Assembly: GCF_033958435.1 (NCBI RefSeq)
Contig: NC_134137.1
Span: 254,122,501 to 254,186,500 of the forward strand
Direction: 5' to 3'
Length of the DNA: 64,000 bases
Origin: Carettochelys insculpta
Taxonomy: Eukaryota; Chordata; Testudines; Carettochelyidae
A program made the translations under genes and the position numbers. Every line of letters starts with the position of its first letter. The first letter of the stretch is position 1. This document shows, piece after piece, positions 1-8,549 of the stretch. The notes under the pieces were generated by a model, which saw only the letters and a list, made by a program, of their open reading frames with translations, was not told the origin of the DNA and ran no database searches.

Positions 1-1848
1 TCTGGCCTGAGTGCTCATGTCATTAATAAAATGTGATCTCTCTCTTCTTCTGACAGTCCCTGAGTATCTACTGACCACTGTACTCCTATGGATAAATTCA
101 TCCTTGGTGCAACTCCAAGGAGAAAAATTTTACGCAGTTATACCAGGGACAAACAGGGCCACTGTGGGAAGGGGCACTGGAACAACTGCTATAGCGGTGA
201 TGCTGAGAACCATTGAACCAAAGTGTAAATACTGTATATGATGGAAACCAGTTCAAGCCAGCGGATGCTGCACACCCGTAGCTCCAGCACCTATGGTTGC
301 AGGTTTAGGCAAATGAAAGCTGTGCAAAACCTAACCTCGCTTTTGGCTCCTTCTGCCTCTCTTGTGACTTGAGACCACTGATTTCAGTACTCAGTGTCAG
401 TGCCAGCAAAATGAGGCCACCCACATCCTCACAAGATGATGGGAGCACTAGACCTGTCAGCTGAAATTAGCTGCCACAGAGGGATGGAAGAACTAGATAA
501 ATGAGAGGTGAAATCAGTGTTTGCACTTTTTTTTTTAACAGAGGGCTCATGGACAAGAAGTGGACTGGAAAAGGGTTGAGGGAAAATTTCTCACTACTGA
601 AGTAGCAGGGATTTAAAACAGAAAGTAATGAACAGAAGAAACTCAAGGAACAGGAAAGGGTAATGACAACATTACTTTGCCTTCACAGTTTTATTTGTAC
701 TGCAGTGATGTCCACAAGCCCAACTATGATGAGACCCCATTGTGATGGGTGCTATGATTGTCCAAACACACAATGACAGACCCTGTCCTCAAGAGTTTAC
801 AGTCTGTACAGACAAGACGAAGACAGAAAAGTGAAGCAAAGTTACACAGCAGGCTAGAGGCAGAGTGTTCCACCCAGATCGCCTGTCCCCTGGACCAGGA
901 CCACTATACCACTTCCCGGTATTATGTTTGTTCAGTCCAGCAGAGCAATCCTGTTGCTGAGAAATACAGTGTAATTTCATTTTCAATCTCAGTGCTTGCA
1001 ATAAGCAGTCACAGCATCATGAATCATATTTCACTTCCTTCCTTTTTAGTACACCTGTTTACTACTGCTGTAAGGTGCTGGATAACAGTCCAGGAGATTG
1101 AAGTTCACCGCTGGCACCAGTCCCTCAGCAGATACAGCAGCAATGTGAGTTTGTGCCCCTCCCCTGGCTCATAGGGTGCTGAACTGGAGAAGCCACTACA
1201 TGGGCTACTAGAGGGGTTCTAAGAGCTTCTCCCACCACCTCTCTAGCCTCTTCTCAGCTCCACACCCTTGTGGGAATGCTCCTGCAGATGGAACCCAGGT
1301 GAGGTGGTGATAACACACTGGTGTTCCCCTTACAGCCAGCATTTCGGCAGCTGCACTATTGCCAGGGCAACAGTGAAGGAATTTCAGAAACTGCTCAATT
1401 TAGAGAAGATCCAAGGGTGAGGAAAGGTCCACTCAGCAATCCTAGGGGAGGCCAGCATGAGAGGAGTCTGCGCATGCTGCTCCTCCTAGTCTCTCCTCCA
1501 GCAGTCATTGAAATGGAGCAGCTCTGCACAAGCCCAGGTGCAAATTCAAGCCAAGCCACATGCCGTTTCAAAACCCACTTTGTACCTTGCCCTTTTTACA
1601 CACACCCTTCACCCTGAGCAGCTGTTCCCTGCAGTGTGTACAGTTACTGTGGTGCACCACTGAGCTGCGGAACTAAAAAAGACAGCCACAGTACCTCGGT
1701 GCAGCCTGCCTGGCGGAACAAGGCATCTCCCCCATCCCCAGGAGAACCGCAGAACTCAGCAGCAGCCGCCAGGGTTGTGAGCTCAGTCCTCCAGGAGGCC
1801 ATTTAGGGAGCCGGGGCAATTAGATTTTAAAAAAGGGAGGGTGGTGCT
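1..1848. other. Unassigned AT/GC-mixed region
   Basis: I see no recognisable gene or complete repeat here. Two short segments (1050-1144 and 1336-1416, plus strand) are bounded by consensus-like splice sites and have mutually compatible open phases, but neither translation is recognisable, so they are listed only as a weak finding. No long open frame runs through the region. Confidence 0.4.
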
Positions 1849-1916
1849 TGGTCCTGCCAAGAGGGCAGGGGAGTGGACTCGATGACCTCTCAAGGTCCCC
1901 TCCAGCTCTATGAGAT
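1849..1916 (+). mobile_element. CR1 LINE 3'-end fragment
   Basis: The stretch matches, in the opposite orientation, the 3' end of the larger CR1 copy at 26035-26110: both carry the word order 'tggtcctgcc...agggcag...gagtc...gatgacctctc...ggtcc'. Only the terminal part of the element is present, as is normal for 5'-truncated CR1 insertions. The minor differences show it is old. Confidence 0.7.
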
Positions 1917-1989
1917 TTGCAAGAGCTGCTTTCCAAAAGCACAGCCTCGCCCAGCCGCTTTTCCCCAGAGCAACGTGACCCGTTTCCCT

Positions 1990-2750
1990 GCCCTCAGGCT
2001 ACACTGCACCCAGCCACGCCGGACGCTTGCCCGTAGCCCAGAGGCAGGGCTAGCCTGCGTGAGCGGAGAACGCTGATCAATTGCACGTTGCCCGCCAGCA
2101 GCCTCTACGCCCTTGGCGGATTTGCTTCTCTCCTGTATGCGACCCTTTAAGAGCCCCCATAGAGCCGCGTCGGCCCCACACCGTTCTCCCAGCGCGGCGC
2201 AGGATCACACGGGAAGGATCTTTTACCTCCCCCTCGCCCCGGTATGATTTTCTCTCAAACATTGCTTTGCAATACAGCCGCGGGAGCCGAGCGCGCCACG
2301 CGCACCCTGCCTCTGAACCAGAGGCAAATCCCCCGCGGGGACCCAGCCTGCCTGTGATCAGCCTCCGGCAGGGACATGCTACCACCGCCCTGCCCCGCTG
2401 CATCCCGCAATGCATGGGCACACCGCGCGCTGCCTCCGGGTACCTTCATCATGCTGCTGCTGCTGCTGTTAGTGCAAGATCCGTGGTTTGCAAGGAGGCG
2501 GGAAGAGCCTTCCCCAGGCGCGGCCCGGCTACGTCTCAGGCTAGCTCTCCACAACGCTGCGCCTCGCTGCTAGAGACGTTGCAGCCGAGCGGAGAAGGAA
2601 CTACGTTTCCCCCAAGCTGCTGCTTGAGAGCTCAGATTGCATCAGCGCCAAGCAAGACCACTTGGTCGTCTCTAGGGGGAGCTGCCGTCAGATTGCGGGA
2701 CATCTGCCATTGCTTGCTGCTGTCAGGCCAGAGCCCAACTCTGCCGTCCT
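1990..2750. promoter_or_regulatory. CpG-rich promoter-like block, owner unknown
   Basis: This is the only strongly CpG-rich non-repeat stretch outside the GOLT1B promoter and the retroviral LTRs. It contains 'actacgtttccc' at 2600-2611, close to the ACTACAATTCCC core bound by ZNF143 at many vertebrate promoters. On the minus strand two consecutive ATG codons (2452-2450 and 2449-2447) and AAG are followed exactly by GTACCC, a possible first-exon donor. No downstream exon could be recognised to the left, so gene identity and direction stay open. Confidence 0.4.
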
Positions 2751-2782
2751 AAAGAAGCAGCATCCCCATAGCACCAGTGGGT

Positions 2783-2980
2783 AGGGCTACCATATAAAAA
2801 GGGGACACCCCTGAGAAGGAGTGTATCTGTGTCATTAGCTACCAGCTCATGTGGTATTAATGTGTTCTCTCTCGGCACACTTCTTCATGTCACCTTCTAT
2901 AGTATACATGGGTAGATACCCAAACAGACAGTCCCTCTCAGGGGTGTCCTCTTTTTTGAAGGCTCAGATATGGTAATCCT
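2783..2980. mobile_element. Foldback MITE with TACCATAT termini
   Basis: The ends are inverted copies: 'ggctaccatat' with 'ggggacacccctgaga' on the left mirrors 'tctcaggggtgtcc' and 'atatggtaatcc' on the right. The interior of about 120 bases has no coding capacity. The layout is that of a short non-autonomous DNA transposon; the family name is not known to me. Confidence 0.6.
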
Positions 2981-3446
2981 GTCAGAGAAAACACCAGTGT
3001 TCTGGCTAACTGAGAGACACAGACGCTTCTCTGGGATAGAATTACAAGGTGTTTATTATGCACATAAGGTACCTCTCCAGGGAGAGGGACCCCATATAGC
3101 AAAGTAACGGATCATTTATAGTCTTAATTTGCGCGTAGTTGATTCGTCAAACACAGTAACTAGGGTACATTTGATTGGATACAGGCTACAGTAACGGATG
3201 AACAAACAGGTATGTCCCAACTGTCAAGCAGTAATTCTTTAACATCTTATCTTGACAGAACATGGTACTTCTAGTTCAGTTAGATCCAGTTCTTTTCAAT
3301 TCCTTGTGGTTCTTGCTGTTCATTCCTGTGTGGGGTCGTACAGCGGTCAGCTTATCTGCCAGCAAGCGGAGCCAATCACGTGGTCACTTAGCCTTACAGA
3401 AGCCATGTTAGTTATGCTGACTTTACACAGTTGGCCACAGTCCTAA
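2981..3446. other. Unassigned, possibly old LTR-like sequence
   Basis: The stretch lies between two foldback elements. It has no usable open frame. A minus-strand AATAAA (plus 'tttatt' near 3053) and a TG...CA-like outline hint at an old LTR, but I find no matching target duplication and no partner copy in the window. Confidence 0.25.
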
Positions 3447-3794
3447 GGCTACGTCTACACTACAGCGATCTTTTGAAAGAAACTCTTCTGGAAGATCTTT
3501 TCAAAGAACTTCTTTCGAAGGATTGCATCCACACACAAAAAAAGTGGATTGAAAGAACAATCCGCTTTTTCAAAAGAGAGAACCCACACAGCCCCCACTC
3601 TTTCGAAAGAACAGGCCAGGGATCAAAAAATCGGGTGCCATGAGGACTTCTCTTTCGAGAAAAAGGGCCCATGGAGTGTCTACACGTTTCTTTTGAAAGA
3701 AGACACTCTTCCTGAAACTGGAGTAGAAGAGTGCTTTTGAAAGGAGTGCTGCATTCTTTCAGTTTAATTTTGAAAGAATGCTTTTTGTGTGTAG

Positions 3795-4173
3795 TATCAG
3801 AGAGGTAGCCGTGTTAGTCTGTAGCTTCGAGAACAAGAAGTCTTGTAGTACCTTATAGACTAACAGATATTTTGGAGCATAAGCTTTCGTGGCAAAGACT
3901 CACTTCATCAGATGCATGATTGGGGGTTGGTTTCCGAGGGGTATTTAAAGAGTGGGGTCCTAGTGAGAGGGAGGGCCAGAGCTGATAAGTACTATTGATA
4001 CTGGGCCATTTCCACCTTGCTGAATAGACCTTATCAAAAGAGAAAAAAACAAGTTCGATCAGACAGGGGGATGTGAGCCTTTGTCAGAGTCTGATGGGGA
4101 GATATTAACACCCAGAGCAGAGAAAGTGTCTTTGTAAACTGTGAGCCACTCCCAGTCTCTGTTTAATCCATGG
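3795..4173 (-). mobile_element. Penelope-like element (PLE) 3' fragment
   Basis: The insert is bounded by a perfect 12-bp duplication, ttttgtgtgtag, at 3783-3794 and 4174-4185. Read on the minus strand it first encodes the end of a PLE protein (a GLNRDWEWL stretch, then ...SHPP and a stop), then runs through the untranslated tail to a conserved terminus ending in GACTAACACGGCTACC. The same terminus recurs at 4988, 42145, 54255, 55842, 57606, 58371 and 62065. The copy is 5'-truncated. It also carries the hammerhead-like core annotated at 3875-3911. Confidence 0.7.
3875..3911 (-). ncRNA. Hammerhead-ribozyme-like core in PLE tail
   Basis: On the minus strand CTGATGA is followed by a short stem region, then GAAA and a three-base helix AGC-TTAT-GCT ending in C. 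This is the order of the type I hammerhead catalytic core with a minimal stem III. Hammerhead motifs are known from Penelope-like elements. Stem II is imperfect here, so activity is uncertain. Confidence 0.4.
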
Positions 4174-4460
4174 TTTTGTGTGTAGAGCCTCCACTGGATA
4201 TTTTGAAAGATCCCCTTCTTTTGAAAAATATTTTGAAAGAACTTGCTAGTGTAGATGCAGCCTAAGTGTATGTTATCCTCCTCCCCAAGCCAGTCACAGC
4301 CTCAGCAAAAGCTGCTGTTACATGAGCACTGCTGCAGTGTCCAGTGTTCCAATGTGTGCTGAGAGGTCTCAGTGTAGTAATCTAATTACCTCCTCACCCT
4401 ATCCAGACTTGTCCAAACACTACCATGGTCCAGTTTGGGTCCATCTCTGGTCTCCAGCAG

Positions 4461-4793
4461 TATGTCTACACAGCAAAGTTATTTAAAAAAAGCAGATGCT
4501 ATTTTGAAATAACTATGCAGGCCTCTACAATGCCTTATTTCTACATAGGTAAGTTTCATTGCACAAGGAATAGCACTCATTTCGAAAAGACTAATTTGAA
4601 AAAGGGGCTATGTGGACAGTGAATAGCATGTATTTCAATATAAACTGCAGTGCATCCAATGGCTCTATTTTAAAATAGCTGAGTGCTATTTCAGAATGCA
4701 TTTTGTGTGTAGCTGTGCTATTTTGGAATAAGCTATTCTGAAATAGCTCTTCCAGCATAGCTTATTCAGGAATAATGTGGCTGTGTAGACATA
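4461..4793. mobile_element. Foldback element with TGTCTACAC ends
   Basis: 'tatgtctacacagc' at the left end is mirrored by 'gctgtgtagacata' at the right end. The arms repeat 'tattttgaaata' and its complement. It is non-coding and belongs to the same broad foldback style as the copies at 36207, 40618, 47387 and 54300. Confidence 0.7.
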
Positions 4794-4987
4794 GTCCAGA
4801 GGTCCCAGAGATATTCTGCCTCCTGCCAAATAGGATGAAAACCATCAGAATTTTTTTGCACTGGAAATATTTCACACTGACCTAGTGACTTTACTCTTTT
4901 TCTGGACCCCCTTCGTAAACACCACTAAATGCCAATTTGCTCTCTGTGTCATTTCCTCTTTCCTGCTCTCAAACTGTCTGGACTTTT

Positions 4988-5158
4988 ATCAGAGGTAGTC
5001 AAGTTAGCCTGTATCTTCAACAACAGCAAGAAGTCCTGGGGCACCTTATAGGCTAATAGATATTTTCATCTGATGAAGTGGGTCTTTCCACATGAAAGCT
5101 TATGCTCCAAAATATCTGTTAGTCTATAAGGTGCCACAGGACTTTTTCTTGTTTTTGT
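4988..5158 (+). mobile_element. PLE-derived terminal foldback with hammerhead core
   Basis: The left half is a reverse-complement PLE terminus and the right half is the forward terminus, so 'caccttataggctaataga' on the left can pair with 'tctgttagtctataaggtg' on the right. Between them lies a complete hammerhead-like core. In RNA the two halves would give a long stem I closing the ribozyme. No coding sequence is present. Confidence 0.65.
5070..5107 (+). ncRNA. Hammerhead-ribozyme-like core
   Basis: CTGATGA (5070-5076) is followed by a stem II candidate, GTGG pairing with CCAC (5078-5081 with 5088-5091), then GAA (5094-5096), stem III AGC/GCT (5097-5099 with 5104-5106, loop TTAT) and C5107 at the expected cleavage position. 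Stem I would be the long pairing of the flanking PLE halves, separated from the core by a small CAT/C internal loop. Catalysis is inferred from motif order only. Confidence 0.45.
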
Positions 5159-5883
5159 CTAGACATGCAACATCTCTCCCTTTACCTCCCCTTTTCTCCC
5201 AGTTGGTACTGCATCCTTTCATACTCATTGCAATCAGACATCATGCATTCCTTAACATTTTTTCTGCAAAATTTGCACCACTGCAGTTGTAGCTCTTCCA
5301 GTGATATCAGTGGGAGGTGTAATATGGACACACCCCCTATCTTTGAGCAGAGAGAGAGCGAGGGCACAGGGAATACACATCAGAACCCCATCTATATGTG
5401 CAAGTCCAACATGGCTACTGCCAGTTGAGCTGCACCAAAAGGAAGTAGTACAATGGTGAGAATTCTGGAGAAGATATGCTAATATTGACCCAGCCTGTTC
5501 AACACCAATAAAGGTGCTTATTCTAACATTTGCTGATTTTATCTTTTGTCCTTAGTGATCATTTCCTTAACCGGTTTTCCTTCTTCCTGCCTGCTGAAGA
5601 GCAGGTGTGTCCAATTCTGAAAAAAAGACTTTTTTCTTTATCAGTTCTACTGACAAGAAAATACTTCAATAAAACGTTTTGCTATGCATTTGTGTGAATG
5701 ATTCTCCCTTGAATATATGTATGTGTGTAGTTGCAAAAATAACTTTGGCAAAGTGTTGTCATGGCAACACTCAAATGATAAACAAGAAAAGAATGATGAT
5801 TTTATGGGAAGGAACAGAATTACAGGAAACAGGTTGGCCAATGCATGCTAATTTTACAAACCCAACAGATAGCTAAGCTCTGT
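5159..5883. other. Intergenic, no feature seen
   Basis: The stretch is AT-rich with only short chance open frames, and I recognise no repeat or conserved exon in it. Confidence 0.4.
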
Positions 5884-6760
5884 CTAGACCAGGGTTTCCA
5901 AACCTATGAGTCAGGACCCAAACCAGGGTTTCAATTACATTTTAAAAGGATTGCTGGCTGGGCTGAGCAGCTCCACAGGTGGCTATTAAGAATCCATTTA
6001 CATTCCTGATGTGGTTCTCAACTTCTTAATTGGATTAATAGCTGTCAGGCAGTTAAGCTAATCAATTAAATTGAGAACCAGTTCAGCTGCAGGGCAGAGA
6101 ACTGCATACCTGAGGAGCAGTGCCTAGCTCAGGTAAGGTGGGGGCCTGAGGCTAAGGTTGGGAGGAAGAGCCGGCAGAGCTGATCAGCTCTTTGATTCTA
6201 GCCTCTGCAGGCAATGGGATCCCCTTGGACCCCAGAAGGGTTCCTGGGGGCTGGCTTTCAGCTGCCCAGGGTTTGGGGCTTCCTCCCTGGGCCCAGCTGG
6301 CTTCCAGCTGTAGAGGGTCTGGGTCTCCCCAGCCAGGGCTCTGCCCCAGCTGGCTTCCAGCTGTGGGTGTTGGGGGTATGTACGAGCTGGTACCAGTTCC
6401 TGCAGCTGGTGCTGCTGGCCAGGGCTCTGTGCCCTAGCTGACTGCCAGCTGTAGGGGTCCCTGGGCCTCTCCTAGTTCCTTCCAGCCTGTGAGTGACTTC
6501 TTGCCCATGAGTGTGACTCCCCTAGCCCCCTCCAGACCCTGAGTGTGATTCCCCTAGCTCCTTTCTTCTCCTGAGTGACTCTTAGCCCCTGAGTGTGACT
6601 CCCCTAGCCCCCTCCAGCTGCTAAGTGACTCCTAGCTCCTCAGTCTGACTCCTCTAGCCCCTGAGTGTGACTCTCCTAGCCCCTGACTGGGCAGGGGGGT
6701 TAAGCCAGGGGGATTAGTGTCTTTCCACCACAACTCTGACTAACTATAGTATATGTAGTG
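5884..6760. repeat. Degenerate repeat block with GC-rich tandem units
   Basis: The left edge reads 'ccagggtttccaaacctatgag', in the style of hAT-related elements. The interior (about 6230-6460) repeats 'cagctggcttccagctg' with variation, and 6460-6700 repeats units built on 'tgagtgtgactcccctagcccc'. Short open frames here are by-products of the tandem structure. No clean termini or target duplication were found. Confidence 0.45.
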
Positions 6761-6799
6761 TTATTAATTTATTAACAAATTTCCCCTTTTCTATGAAAA

Positions 6800-6804
6800 C
6801 TTAT
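6800..6804. repeat. Target-site duplication, left (CTTAT)
   Basis: CTTAT immediately precedes the TG that opens the 5' LTR and recurs directly after the CA that closes the 3' LTR (16844-16848). Five-base duplications are made by retroviral integrases. Confidence 0.9.
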
Positions 6805-7128
6805 TGTCAGGGATTTTTCATCCCTCAGGCATTATCGTCCCCGTGGGCCAGGGGAAACAAGCCTTTGAGCCATTAATATCACCACAGGGGCAGGTAGACC
6901 CTAAAAAGTACATAGGCTGCCATTTTGCGCCCTTAGTAACGGTCACTCTGTGTCAGTTGGTTTTACCGGTAACCTGAACTCACAGACATTTCAAATCATG
7001 AATTTCAAAATCCAGGCACCTCATTGGTCCAAGGTGAGGTAGCTCCTGGAGAGGGACCTGGTTGAGAACAGGCCCCTCAGAACGTTCATATGATAATGAA
7101 CTCATGAATAATTCATAAGTATAGGACA

Positions 7129-7133
7129 TATAA
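7129..7133 (+). promoter_or_regulatory. LTR TATA box
   Basis: TATAA lies in the context 'ggacatataaggcggcg', 325 bases into the LTR. Transcription would start about 25-30 bases downstream, near the GTCA repeats. The 3' LTR has the same element at 15436-15440. Confidence 0.7.
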
Positions 7134-7390
7134 GGCGGCGCCCCGCAGCACTGGGGGGTCAGCCAGCCAGCCAGTGAGTCAGTCAGTCAGCCCAGTCCAG
7201 TCGGCACCTGCTCGCCCAGTAGAAGACTTTGCGAAGAGCTCCTGAGCTGAGGAGAGCTCCTGTCTCCTGAGCCTGCAGCGCTGCAGCCACCCAGCAGAGT
7301 CCGCTCTGCTGAGACAGGCTACTTGAAATCACTTTACTTGAAATCACTCTCACTAAAAGAGCTTAGGCAGTGTATTCTGAGGTGATTCAG

Positions 7391-7392
7391 GT
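7391..7392 (+). other. Candidate major splice donor in the leader
   Basis: CAG|GTGAGG at this position is an excellent donor match. No ATG occurs between the expected transcript start and this site, so a message spliced here would begin translation in the downstream exon. Other donor-like sites exist at 8648/8649 and 8697/8698 inside gag. Confidence 0.4.
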
Positions 7393-7399
7393 GAGGGAC

Positions 7400-7435
7400 G
7401 AACTGGCTTCACCCTTAGGGTGAAGTACTGCGCCC
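7400..7435 (+). other. Leader hairpin unit 1
   Basis: GAACTGG and TACTGCGCCC flank a perfect 8-bp stem, cttcaccc (7407-7414) with gggtgaag (7418-7425), closed by a TTA loop. The same flanks and a covarying stem recur at 7530-7565. Both units also occur in the 3' LTR. Confidence 0.6.
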
Positions 7436-7529
7436 GCACCCTTTAGCACCCAGAGACTGCCGAAAAAATCACTGCGGCATCTTCGATCCAGCCGCCGACA
7501 ACAGGCCGAGAGCGGACGGGGAGTGGGGC

Positions 7530-7565
7530 GAACTGGCCCCATCAATAGGGTGGGGTACTGCGCCC
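7530..7565 (+). other. Leader hairpin unit 2
   Basis: This is a second copy of the unit at 7400-7435: the same GAACTGG and TACTGCGCCC flanks, with stem CCCCATC (7537-7543) against GGTGGGG (7549-7555). Two T-A pairs of unit 1 are C-G pairs here, so pairing is kept while sequence changes. Confidence 0.6.
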
Positions 7566-7842
7566 ATTCCCACTGAGGCCTAAAGCCTGCAACTCGCGCA
7601 GCACCATCGACCTCGCTGTCACCGCCTCAGCCTTCCGTCACCGGACGCAGCCACTTCAACGGACCAAACTACAGGACACGTAAAATCCCCACGCCCCAGG
7701 ATATTAACTTTATAACTTAAACCGGGCCACGTGGTATATTTACCACAACATAGCTTAAAGCTAATTTCTAATTATTATTCGGGGCTGCACACCTGCTTAA
7801 CAACCCCATAGTTGAAAGTTTGTTAGTTAGGATTTTATTGTT

Positions 7843-7882
<40 letters not shown>

Positions 7883-8233
7883 ACCCTTTCTTCCCTGTTT
7901 CTCTCTTTCCCCATCCTCTCCAATCCCCGCTGAAAGAATCAGTGGGAAAGGAACCTTGTCAGGCTGGTCCGCAAGGGATCCGATAGGGTAACCTAATCAG
8001 TTGCCCAGGGTATATGAGGGGGGCAAACTAAAACTTACCCCTTGTAACCCGGAGAAAACAAAAAGAGCTCACTAAACCTTTTGTCCTTGTGTCTAGCAAG
8101 GAAAGTCTCTCATAGACTTCATCAATGGAATCCTTAATGACATTTGTTGTAAGTTTTTAAAATATAGATAAGTTAGTATATAGTGTTATAGTTTAATTGT
8201 TGTATTGTTAGTTTGACTATTACTGTTTGTGCT

Positions 8234-8239
8234 AATAAA
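8234..8239 (+). terminator. LTR polyadenylation signal
   Basis: AATAAA lies about 315 bases before the LTR end. The corresponding signal of the 3' LTR, at 16527-16532, would terminate proviral transcripts. Its distance from the TATA box (1.1 kb) implies an unusually long R region. Confidence 0.7.
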
Positions 8240-8549
8240 TATAATCCTTGTTTAATTCTACCCTCCTCTCCGTGCTTCACCCTTCCCTTTAGCCAATAGG
8301 CCAGCTCCTGCCCTACCAGTGATCAGTTTCCCCCGGTCTCTCCCTTCACATCTACACTGTGCTCCAGGCCCCCCTGCTGGAGGTGGGTGGGGTTGGTCTG
8401 CGGAGGGGCGGAGCGGCACACCGCCAGTTGGTGGGGCCTGCTGCCGACTCCTCTGTGCCCTCGCTCGAAGCCCCGTGAGGGATCCGACGGATTGCTGGTG
8501 CGGGGTCAGCGGGGGGTCGTTTCTCCCCCGCGATTCTGCCCGCGCTGTC

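Larger units (their letters stand above)
3447..4262. mobile_element. Foldback element with TGTCTACAC-type ends, interrupted by a PLE
   Basis: The left end 'ggctacgtctacac' and right end 'gtgtagatgcagcc' are inverted relatives, and both arms are rich in 'ttttgaaaga' / 'tctttcaaaa' words, so each strand can fold on itself. A Penelope-like fragment (3795-4173) sits inside it with its own 12-bp target duplication, so the foldback is the older of the two. Confidence 0.65.

Noticed and set aside
2981..3446. Possible second solo LTR
   Set aside because: No target duplication or repeated partner was found; left as unassigned.
4988..5158. Initially read as a tRNA-derived SINE
   Set aside because: No tRNA promoter boxes are evident, and matching termini elsewhere are continuous with Penelope-like coding sequence, so a PLE origin is better supported.
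8319..8549. Upstream extension of gag into U5
   Set aside because: The frame is open, but its first codon is GTG; the first real ATG is at 8550, and the same segment in the 3' LTR leads nowhere.
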